Shown piece after piece: positions 26,204-33,023 of a stretch of 36,892 nt of DNA; positions within the stretch are counted from its first letter, which is position 1, and every line of letters begins with the position of its first letter. Made by a program: the position numbers and the translations under genes. The stretch comes from CAYUCY01 sp964443525 (GTDB lineage Bacteria > Pseudomonadota > Alphaproteobacteria > Caedimonadales > Caedimonadaceae): assembly GCA_964443525.1 (NCBI GenBank), contig CAYUCY010000008.1:1-36892 (forward strand), in the 5' to 3' direction. The notes under the pieces were generated by a model. The model worked only from the letters and a program-made list of their open reading frames with translations, did no database searches and had not been told where the DNA came from.

Positions 26204-27171
26204 CAGTCCGTAAGCTCCAAATCCTTCAAAAGGGCCTCTGTGTTTTCAAAGACAAGTTTGACGGGGAGCGTATGAGTTAATTTTCTCATTTGAGGACTCA
26301 GGCGGACATGATCTTTTTCCGTCGTGAGAAGTTTTGCTTCCGAGAAACTTGCTTTTTTCAGCAAACGATCAAAATCTTTGAGGCTATAAAGATAATGATC
26401 GGGAAAAGGAACAGTTTCAACGATATTCAACTCAAGCTCTCGGAGCATGTCGAAGAATTTATCGGGATAAGCAATGCCTGCAAAGGCGAGAAATTTTTTT
26501 CCTTTGAGAGAAGCAAGGGCTTGAGCATTGGGCTCGATGGACGCTTTATGAAAGACTCTGCCGGATAATTTTTCAAGGACCTGAGGGGCAACATGCCCGA
26601 TTACTAAAATAAGATTCGCTCTTCTCAATCCTTCCTCGACAGATTCTCTGAGGGGGCCTGCAGGTAAAACGCACCCGTTCCCAAAACCTCTTTTCCCGTC
26701 AATGACCAAAATACTCTTTGTTTTTTTGACCGAAAAATTTTGATACCCGTCATCAAGGATTAGAATTTCAGCACCGGCCGCTTCTGCTGCTTGCACCGCT
26801 TTCGGGCGACATTTTGCAATCCAGGTTGGAGCGAGTTGCGATAAGAGAAGGGGTTCATCACCAACATCTTGGGGAGTATGGTTTGCTGAAACCAAGGCGG
26901 GACCTTTCAGCGTCCCACTGTATCCTCGGGAAATGAAGTGGATGTGCTTCCGCCTTTCTTTTAAGAGCGAAGCCAAGGCAAGGGCTGTGGGTGTTTTACC
27001 GCTACCACCCAGAGTAAGATTTCCGATACAAAGAACGGGTACCTTGGGATCATAAGGCGTTTGCAGGCTTCGATGAAACAAACTGAGGCTCTGATACGCC
27101 AGACTGAAAGGCGTTAAAATCCGGGCTCCGAGAGTTTGTTGAGGGAGATTCCAGAAAGAGGGTGCTTTCAT
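26203..27171 (-). CDS. lpxK: Tetraacyldisaccharide 4'-kinase LpxK
   Basis: The protein has 322 residues, the family length. It shows the LpxK P-loop LGGSGKTPTALAL (GGSGKTP at 55-61), SRGYSG, VGDEPLLLS and ILDDGYQN. It phosphorylates the lipid A disaccharide at the 4' position to give lipid IVA. It starts inside the end of waaA (ATGA overlap) and its stop overlaps the start of the acyltransferase gene. Confidence 0.96.
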   Translation of the reverse strand: MKAPSFWNLPQQTLGARILTPFSLAYQSLSLFHRSLQTPYDPKVPVLCIGNLTLGGSGKTPTALALASLLKERRKHIHFISRGYSGTLKGPALVSANHTPQDVGDEPLLLSQLAPTWIAKCRPKAVQAAEAAGAEILILDDGYQNFSVKKTKSILVIDGKRGFGNGCVLPAGPLRESVEEGLRRANLILVIGHVAPQVLEKLSGRVFHKASIEPNAQALASLKGKKFLAFAGIAYPDKFFDMLRELELNIVETVPFPDHYLYSLKDFDRLLKKASFSEAKLLTTEKDHVRLSPQMRKLTHTLPVKLVFENTEALLKDLELTD

Positions 27172-28448
27172 GCTGCCATCCTTCGGAGTTGAGCGAGCGC
27201 CGGGCTTAAAGCTCCCATAACTGCATCGAGGCTTGTCCGATGGTGCAGAATCACTTCAAAGGAACGCATTTGAAGGGCTCTTAATTTATTAGGGTCTTTC
27301 AAAAGGCTGGCAATATTTTCAGAGAGACCCGAAGGTGCCTCGACAAGAAGACTCGCACTATTTTCTTCAAAAAGGTGATAGACCTCACGAAAGTTATGGG
27401 TATGGGGTCCGTGAAAGAGGACGCAGTTTAACTGGGCGGGTTCAATGGGATTATGTCCCCCGCGAGGAACCCAAGATCCTCCCATAAAGACGATTGGACA
27501 TAGTCTATAAAAAAGTCCGAGTTCGCCGATTCCATCTACAAGATAGAAGTCGCAAGAAGAGGAGGGCGGTTTTTTTGAAGAAAGCGTTTCAACTTTGCCG
27601 TGAAGACTTAAGAGCTCCATTAGCTCGGAAGCACGATGGGGATGGCGGGGCGCAATAATCGTCAAAAGGTTGGGGTGCTCGGAGACAAGGTAATTTCGGA
27701 CCTCAACAGCTTTTTCTTCTTCTCCCGGGTGGGTGCTGGAAAAAAGAAGAACTTGTCTCCCTTCGCAGGCTTTCCGGAAGGCATCGAGGCGATCTTCCTC
27801 GGCGGGCAGGGTAGGAGCCGCGAATTTCAGGTTTCCCGTATAAACAACGTTCTTTCCAGCCAAATTTAAAAAACGCTCGGCACTTTCTTGAGATTGAGCC
27901 AGAATGACCGCAAAAGAGCTTAAAAGCTCTTTAGCGGTTGATTTCAAGTAAAGCCACCTCTTGTAGGATCGATCGGACATCCGTGCATTAATGAGGTAAA
28001 GAGGGATTTTCCTTTCTTGAATTACCTCGAGCGTATTGGGCCAGAGTTCGGATTCGACCCATAAAATTAAGTCGGGTCTCCAGTGGTCTAAAAAGCGGCG
28101 AATCCACATACCGACATCCAAGGGTAGAAATTGATGAAAGGCGTAAGAGGGGAGTTTTTGGGCCATAAGAGTTGCGCTTGTTATGGTTCCGGTTGTGACG
28201 AGGAAATGGATGTCAGGGTAAACCTGATGAATCCGATCGATTAAAACGAGAATGGAATTGGCTTCTCCGACGCTTGCGCAATGAACCCAGATTAAAGGAC
28301 CACTAGGTTTTTGAAGAGAAGAGATCCCCTTTCTTTCTGGCAGACGATGCTCGATCTCCTTCTTCTTTTTCAAACGTTTTTGAAGATACAGATCGGCAAC
28401 CAAAGGAAATAAAGTATTTGTGAGGATTTTATAGAGAGAGATCAGCAT
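27168..28448 (-). CDS. waaA: 3-deoxy-D-manno-octulosonic acid (Kdo) transferase WaaA
   Basis: The protein has 426 residues. After an N-terminal membrane anchor it carries the GT30 N-domain with WVHCASVGEANS, where Glu62 is the position of the catalytic base, and the C-domain with FSSTHPGEEE, IIAPRHPHR and MGGSWVPRGGHNPIEPAQ. It transfers Kdo from CMP-Kdo to lipid IVA. The number of Kdo residues added is not predictable. It overlaps the DUF374 gene by seven bases. Confidence 0.96.
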   Translation of the reverse strand: MLISLYKILTNTLFPLVADLYLQKRLKKKKEIEHRLPERKGISSLQKPSGPLIWVHCASVGEANSILVLIDRIHQVYPDIHFLVTTGTITSATLMAQKLPSYAFHQFLPLDVGMWIRRFLDHWRPDLILWVESELWPNTLEVIQERKIPLYLINARMSDRSYKRWLYLKSTAKELLSSFAVILAQSQESAERFLNLAGKNVVYTGNLKFAAPTLPAEEDRLDAFRKACEGRQVLLFSSTHPGEEEKAVEVRNYLVSEHPNLLTIIAPRHPHRASELMELLSLHGKVETLSSKKPPSSSCDFYLVDGIGELGLFYRLCPIVFMGGSWVPRGGHNPIEPAQLNCVLFHGPHTHNFREVYHLFEENSASLLVEAPSGLSENIASLLKDPNKLRALQMRSFEVILHHRTSLDAVMGALSPALAQLRRMAA

Positions 28449-29161
28449 GACTCTGCCTCTGTTGAATCGCTTGTATTAAATATTTTATTCCCGCACAAAA
28501 GGTCTGCGTCCGCTGAAATTCGATTGAGTTCCTTTTCAACACGCCGGCGTGCATGCTCAAGGTCTTCTTTAGAAGCACGTTCTGGAAGGTGAATCGGGTT
28601 CCCCCAAATGAGGGTTCCTCGGCCGAAGGGAAAAGGGATGATAAAGCGATCCCATGTATTTAGAATTTTTCTGCGGGTCGTACTATAAGATGCGGGAAGG
28701 ATGTCAAGTCCTGAGAGCTTTGCGATTTGGATAATTCCCTCGGATACGTTAAAGCGAGGTCCTCTCGGCCCATCCGGGGTGATCCCAATACAATTGCCCT
28801 CTTTCAGAACCTTTAGAATAGACCTAAGGGCCTCTGTTCCCCCTTTTGAAGAGGATCCAGCAATCGTTTCGATGCCGAAGTGCTTAATTGTTCGCGCAAT
28901 AAGCTGTCCGTCTCTGTGGGCTGAGATGAGCATAAAGAAAGTTCCGGGGCCGGCCCAATTAAAGGTCGTCATCATGAGTCGGTTATGCCAAAAGCAACCG
29001 ATGAAAGGCTTGTGTTCTTTCCAATACGCTTCAGGGATCTGCCAATTGACTTTTTCCCATCGGGTCGTTTTGTAAACAAGCCAAATATAGCGAGAGGCAA
29101 TCCAAGCGATCACTGCTATCATAAAAGGGCTTTGGAGAAGCTTTTTTAAAAAGCGCGGCAT
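28442..29161 (-). CDS. DUF374 lysophospholipid acyltransferase-like protein
   Basis: The protein has 239 residues. An N-terminal hydrophobic segment is followed by the acyltransferase-fold signature CFWHNRLMM (His59), SAHRDGQLIARTIKHFGIETIAGSSSKGG and ITPDGPRGPRFNVSEGII. DUF374 proteins sit in lipid A clusters of alphaproteobacteria and are thought to act in envelope lipid acylation, but a defined reaction is lacking. Its start overlaps the msbA stop by one base (TGATG). Confidence 0.92.
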   Translation of the reverse strand: MPRFLKKLLQSPFMIAVIAWIASRYIWLVYKTTRWEKVNWQIPEAYWKEHKPFIGCFWHNRLMMTTFNWAGPGTFFMLISAHRDGQLIARTIKHFGIETIAGSSSKGGTEALRSILKVLKEGNCIGITPDGPRGPRFNVSEGIIQIAKLSGLDILPASYSTTRRKILNTWDRFIIPFPFGRGTLIWGNPIHLPERASKEDLEHARRRVEKELNRISADADLLCGNKIFNTSDSTEAESC

Positions 29162-30978
29162 CAGCTGGCCTTTCGGGTCGGGGGGTCTCTGTGAAGCTGA
29201 GCTTTGCAGAGCTGAGCATAGCGGCTGTTTTTTTGAATCAGCTCTACATGACGACCCGAGGCAATGACCGAGCCATCTTCAATTACGTAGATAATGTCTG
29301 CATCTATGACTGTTGCCAATCTGTGCGCAATGATCAGAGTTGTTCTGCCTTTCATAAGGGTATTCAGGGCCTCTTGGACTTTTTGCTCGGATTCACTGTC
29401 AAGGGCTGAGGTGGGCTCATCTAAAAGAAGGATAGGGGCATTTTTTAGCATGGCACGTGCAATGGAGATTCTTTGCCGCTGTCCGCCCGAAAGGCGAACA
29501 CCGTTTTCTCCAACCACCGTTTCGTATCCTTGAGGAAGCTCCATGATGAAATCATGGGCTGCTGCTGCTTTTGCAGCTTCGATGATCTCAGATTCGGAAG
29601 CGCCGGGCTTCCCGAATTCGATATTCGCCCGAATGGTATCATCAAAAAGGGTCACCTCTTGGCTTACAAGGGCAGTTGCCTGCCTTAAGCTATGGAGAGG
29701 AAGATCTCGCAAGTCCCTCCCGTCGATGGTTATTTCACCCATGCCGACATCGTAAAAACGGGGAATCAGGTTCATGATTGTTGACTTTCCTGAACCGCTT
29801 GATCCCACAAGGGCAACAGTTTTTCCTGCAGGAACACTCAGAGAAACTTTGCGTAAAACTTGTTTACCATCTTCATAGGCGAATGAGACGTCTTTAAATT
29901 CAATCTCCCCCTTTTTAATCGGGTGTTCCTCCGGAGTCGTATTTTCGGTTTCCAGTAAGCCTTCGACCTTTGGTTGCATATCGAGAAGAGAAAAGACACG
30001 GGAGGCTGCTGCCAGCTGGTCCTGGAGATTGGCGTTCAGGTTCGCAAGACGCTTTAAAGGCTCATAGGTCATCAAAAGAGCCGTAATGAAGGAGAAGAAA
30101 GCACCGGGATTCTGAGTTCCCTTGATGACTTGACTTCCGCCGTAAACGACCACAACGGCAATCGCAATACCCCCCAAAAACTCCATAATCGGATGAGAGG
30201 CAGAGCGAACCCGAGCTGCCTTTAGGTTTCGCTTAAAAAGTTGTTCAACCGCCTCCTTAACGCGGCTTTTCTCATAAGCTTCCATACAATACGACTTAAT
30301 CAGACGCATCCCTTGAAAGGCTTGCGTCAGAAGAATGGTCAACGCTGCGTTATCCTCTTGAATATTCGTTGAGGCTTTACGCATCCGTTTCCCGATCCGC
30401 ACGACGGGAAAGATCGCAACGGGGAGAACAAAAAAGGCAATACTCGCCAAAAACCAGTCTTGATAAAACATAAAGCCGATGAAAAAAATCAGCATCAAAA
30501 AATCTTTTCCAATATTGGTTAAAGTGCCAGTGACAGCCGTATTTAACTTTCCGATATCATTCGTAAAGCGGGAGACGAGTTCGCCCGAGGGCGTATTATG
30601 GTAAAAAGCAAGGTCCGCATGGGCGAGGTGCGTAAAAAGACGATTTTGAATATCTGCAATGATTCGTTGACCTACGAAGGAAAGAGTCACGGATTCCACA
30701 TAGGTGGCTATCCCCTTGATGAAAAAAACACCGAAGATTGCAAGAGTGATGGGCAAGAGCATTTCTGCTTTGCGGGAGACAAAAATATCATTGACGACAG
30801 GTTCAATGAGTTTTGCGGAGGCAACCGACATTGCCGCCACGACAGCCATTGCGATAAGAGCAAAAACCATGTGGGCGATGTAAGGCTTTGCAAAATCTTT
30901 CGTCAGGCGCCTGACGAGATTTTTTGTTTCGCCGCCTCTCAAAGAGGATCTTCCCATCTCTCGATCACTTTCTCTCAT
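29161..30978 (-). CDS. msbA: Lipid A flippase MsbA (ABC exporter, half-transporter)
   Basis: The protein has 605 residues: six membrane helices (about 30-320) fused to an ATPase with Walker A GSSGSGKST (392-400), signature LSGGQRQR and Walker B ILLLDEPTSALD. The position at the head of a lipid A operon favours MsbA over a drug exporter. It should flip lipid A-core across the inner membrane as a homodimer. The start is firm, with GGAGGTGA eight bases before the ATG, and this strong site probably drives the whole translationally coupled operon. Confidence 0.94.
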   Translation of the reverse strand: MRESDREMGRSSLRGGETKNLVRRLTKDFAKPYIAHMVFALIAMAVVAAMSVASAKLIEPVVNDIFVSRKAEMLLPITLAIFGVFFIKGIATYVESVTLSFVGQRIIADIQNRLFTHLAHADLAFYHNTPSGELVSRFTNDIGKLNTAVTGTLTNIGKDFLMLIFFIGFMFYQDWFLASIAFFVLPVAIFPVVRIGKRMRKASTNIQEDNAALTILLTQAFQGMRLIKSYCMEAYEKSRVKEAVEQLFKRNLKAARVRSASHPIMEFLGGIAIAVVVVYGGSQVIKGTQNPGAFFSFITALLMTYEPLKRLANLNANLQDQLAAASRVFSLLDMQPKVEGLLETENTTPEEHPIKKGEIEFKDVSFAYEDGKQVLRKVSLSVPAGKTVALVGSSGSGKSTIMNLIPRFYDVGMGEITIDGRDLRDLPLHSLRQATALVSQEVTLFDDTIRANIEFGKPGASESEIIEAAKAAAAHDFIMELPQGYETVVGENGVRLSGGQRQRISIARAMLKNAPILLLDEPTSALDSESEQKVQEALNTLMKGRTTLIIAHRLATVIDADIIYVIEDGSVIASGRHVELIQKNSRYAQLCKAQLHRDPPTRKAS

Positions 30979-31155
30979 TTTGATATCACCTCCATCCTAT
31001 AGCATATTTCTTCGCCGATTCCCTAGAAAAAGGTGAGGTCTTAGAGGCGAGAGAAAGGAGTGGGTTGGTGCGACTCGTTTCGACTTTGAAGAAAATCCTT
31101 TCAAATTTAGCGTTAGCACCTATACGATAAAGATCACTAAAAGGAGATGGTTCTG

Positions 31156-31929
31156 ATGAATAAATGGGTTGCGGCATGGGTTTTTTCTTTGTTTCTTGTT
31201 GGGTTTACCAAAGCCGATTGCCACTTTGAAATCGTTTTATACCTTGACGAAGAGAGTTTTCATAAATCGCGAGTTCTTAGAGATATGGATGAATACATGT
31301 CTCTTGATCAGGAAATAATCCCGACATCGCTTGAACAAATTGGCTGCCTCAATCCTGATACCCTCCCGTCAACAATTGACCAGATAAAAGAGAGAAAAGC
31401 TGAAGCTATTCGTGCCCTATGGACCGAGAAAGCTATGAAGTCCATAACTAACATGAATGAACGGGGGATGCCCGTATCTCTGGAGATGGCGATTTCTATC
31501 ATGATGGATTCTGCCTGTCTTCACAACCCGGACGAGATGCCCTTTGCCAAAACCTGGTCTATTTCTTTGTTCCAATCTGTTGTTGGGAATGAAAAAGCCG
31601 AATATGTCGGAATCGCTGAGATTCGAACGAATTCCAATGCAAGCTTGGTATGCGCAGGCCATGAAGGTGCAGCTTATCTCCTTAGGTTTATCAAGTTTGA
31701 TAAAGCTGATCTGAGATTGGAAGAAGAATATCCTAAAGCATTAAATCAGCTCATTCGTTTTTTAAGGAATTACGTATCTTCCAAATTTCCGGGAATACAA
31801 CAACATCTCTATTTTGAAGGCGATCTCCGATCCTTAAATCCGAGTATTTCCATCGAAGCTCAAAAACAATTTTATCTTAACGCCGGATTTGAACAGGTAG
31901 GGACGCTCTTGCATGCTCACTTGCAATAA
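31156..31929 (+). CDS. Exported protein with a GNAT-like C-terminal half
   Basis: The protein has 257 residues. The signal peptide is clear (MNKWVAAWVFSLFLVGFTKA, then DCHF). The central part is helical. From about 150 the strand order and the ending QKQFYLNAGFEQVGTLLHAHL resemble the last strands of GNAT acetyltransferases (compare FYEKLGF), but the acetyl-CoA loop is not obvious. Three cysteines (Cys22, Cys57, Cys116) might form disulfides. The ATG at 31156 has AAGGAG nine bases upstream; the earlier ATG at 31147 overlaps that site and cannot be used. I do not recognise the family. Confidence 0.8.
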   Translation: MNKWVAAWVFSLFLVGFTKADCHFEIVLYLDEESFHKSRVLRDMDEYMSLDQEIIPTSLEQIGCLNPDTLPSTIDQIKERKAEAIRALWTEKAMKSITNMNERGMPVSLEMAISIMMDSACLHNPDEMPFAKTWSISLFQSVVGNEKAEYVGIAEIRTNSNASLVCAGHEGAAYLLRFIKFDKADLRLEEEYPKALNQLIRFLRNYVSSKFPGIQQHLYFEGDLRSLNPSISIEAQKQFYLNAGFEQVGTLLHAHLQ

Positions 31930-31945
31930 GCTTGTCTACATTAAA

Positions 31946-31967
31946 AAAGGAGTCATTAATCTCCTTT
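31946..31967 (+). terminator. Weak hairpin after the exported GNAT-like gene
   Basis: AAAGGAG and CTCCTTT pair as a seven-base stem with an eight-base loop, 17 bases after the stop codon. The following sequence (CTGTCATAATT) has no real T tract, so termination is uncertain. Confidence 0.4.
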
Positions 31968-32023
31968 CTGTCATAATTCTCTTAAGCTAGCTTATAATCG
32001 AGCTAAGCTTATTGGAGAATTAA

Positions 32024-32053
32024 ATGGCTTGCAAAATTGACAAAAATGAATAG
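32024..32053 (+). CDS. Possible 9-codon upstream ORF (leader peptide)
   Basis: ATG to TAG encodes MACKIDKNE. It has TTGGAG six bases before the ATG and a perfect TATAAT 26 bases before that site begins (31993-31998), though no good -35 hexamer. It ends 72 bases before the His-rich gene. It is too short for homology to help and may be a chance ORF. Confidence 0.3.
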   Translation: MACKIDKNE

Positions 32054-32066
32054 GCTATGCTCATAC

Positions 32067-32093
32067 AATTATCAAATTTAAATTGTGATAATT
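32067..32093. repeat. AT-rich inverted repeat upstream of the His-rich gene
   Basis: AATTATCA and TGATAATT are perfect eight-base arms; the spacer AATTTAAATTG contains a further palindrome (AATTTAAATT). It lies 32 bases before the ATG. It could be an operator or a weak leader hairpin. Confidence 0.55.
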
Positions 32094-32125
32094 AAGTTTT
32101 AACCTATTTTATGAGGAATGATGTA

Positions 32126-32455
32126 ATGCGCAAAAAATCAATTGTCAGTTCTGCAGTTCTTATGTCTTTATTGTTCGGATTATCTCAATCAACATTTTCA
32201 TCTCAAAAAAAAGAAAAAGAAGATTCCAGGGATAATACAAATAATACATCAATTAATATTCGCAGATACTTGATCACTCCTAGCATTGAGTATCACTCGG
32301 TTGGGGGACATGAGATGAGCTATCATTCGATCGGAGGACATTCCATGGGACACCATTCGGTTGGGGGACATGAGATGAGCCATCATTCGATCGGAGGACA
32401 TTCCATGGGGTACCACTCGGTTGGCGGGCACGATATGGGTCACCATTCTATGTAA
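32126..32455 (+). CDS. Exported His/Gly/Met-rich decapeptide-repeat protein
   Basis: The protein has 109 residues. A signal peptide (MRKKSIVSSAVLMSLLFGLS, then QSTFSS) is followed by a charged linker with many Lys, Glu, Asp and Asn. The rest is five ten-residue repeats and one truncated copy, of the form [YH]HS[VI]GGH[ESD]M[SG]. Each full repeat has two or three His and one Met, and no Cys is present after the signal, which suggests a metal-binding or surface-exposed role. This is inference. GAGGA lies nine bases before the ATG at 32126, better than the ATG at 32111. No family recognised. Confidence 0.75.
   Translation: MRKKSIVSSAVLMSLLFGLSQSTFSSQKKEKEDSRDNTNNTSINIRRYLITPSIEYHSVGGHEMSYHSIGGHSMGHHSVGGHEMSHHSIGGHSMGYHSVGGHDMGHHSM
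32291..32452 (+). repeat. 30-base tandem repeats within the His-rich gene
   Basis: Five 30-base units begin at 32291, 32321, 32351, 32381 and 32411, followed by a 12-base partial unit. Units 1 and 3, and units 2 and 4, are nearly identical, so the true period is 60 bases with an A-B-A-B order and a diverged last copy. Confidence 0.95.
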
Positions 32456-32493
32456 CTTTATAATTGGGTCACCATTCTATGTAACTTTATAAT
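32436..32493 (+). repeat. 29-base direct repeat across the stop codon
   Basis: Two identical 29-base units (32436-32464 and 32465-32493) lie head to tail, each starting TGGGTCACCATTCTATG. The first contains the last codons and stop of the His-rich gene; the second is non-coding. The unit is not a multiple of three. Confidence 0.95.
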
Positions 32494-33023
32494 AATGGCA
32501 GGTTCACATTAAAATATTGGAAAAAACGGTAAGGGGGGTGGTTGGGCGGAAAATTTAGGCACCAACAACCCCGAGTCGGATGGTTAGGCCGTTAACTTGA
32601 CTTTAAGGAAGTAATTCCTTTGAGTGCCTATCAGGGAGAAGATACTTCTGACATTTCCCTTGAGAGATATTGTTCTTTTATATCTTGGGAAGATTTGTTT
32701 GAATGTGACACGTTACGTATACTCTGCTTGCTTCCTTCCGTAGGACATCGATGCGCTCTGATCTTCTTGGGCGGAGAGCGGGATGCTCTTTTGAGCAGTC
32801 ATGGATGAGCAATTTCGGATATTAACAGGGCTGCGGGCGTTAGTTTTTTTCTTCTCTTCTCCCTTCTTCATTAACTTTTGAAATCTTTTCAATTGGCGTC
32901 AATGTAAATTAACGTATCGTCACATAATTAGAAGAAGAGACGGATCTAATCTTTTTGCTTGCTCCAGACGAGCCGTTCAGCGATTCTGAAGTCGGTTTTT
33001 AAATTCAAATTTGAGGATATTGT
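32494..33023. other. 530-base stretch without a recognised gene
   Basis: The only open frame (32620-32808, TTG start, 62 codons) has no family character and a distant AAGGAA as its only possible ribosome site. That AAGGAA is part of a small perfect hairpin, AAGGAAGTAATTCCTT (32605-32620). A G-rich run (GGGGGGTGGTTGGGCGG) sits near 32534. The promoter of the tricorn gene should lie here but I see no convincing hexamer pair. Confidence 0.45.

Noticed and set aside
29453..29470. Sigma-54 promoter-like TGGCACGTGCAATGG
   Set aside because: The spacing between the TGGCAC and TGC elements is wrong and the site lies inside the msbA coding region. Other TGGCAC occurrences in the window also fail on spacing.
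32620..32808. 62-codon frame starting with TTG before the tricorn gene
   Set aside because: The possible AAGGAA ribosome site is part of a hairpin and lies far from the TTG. The sequence has no family character.
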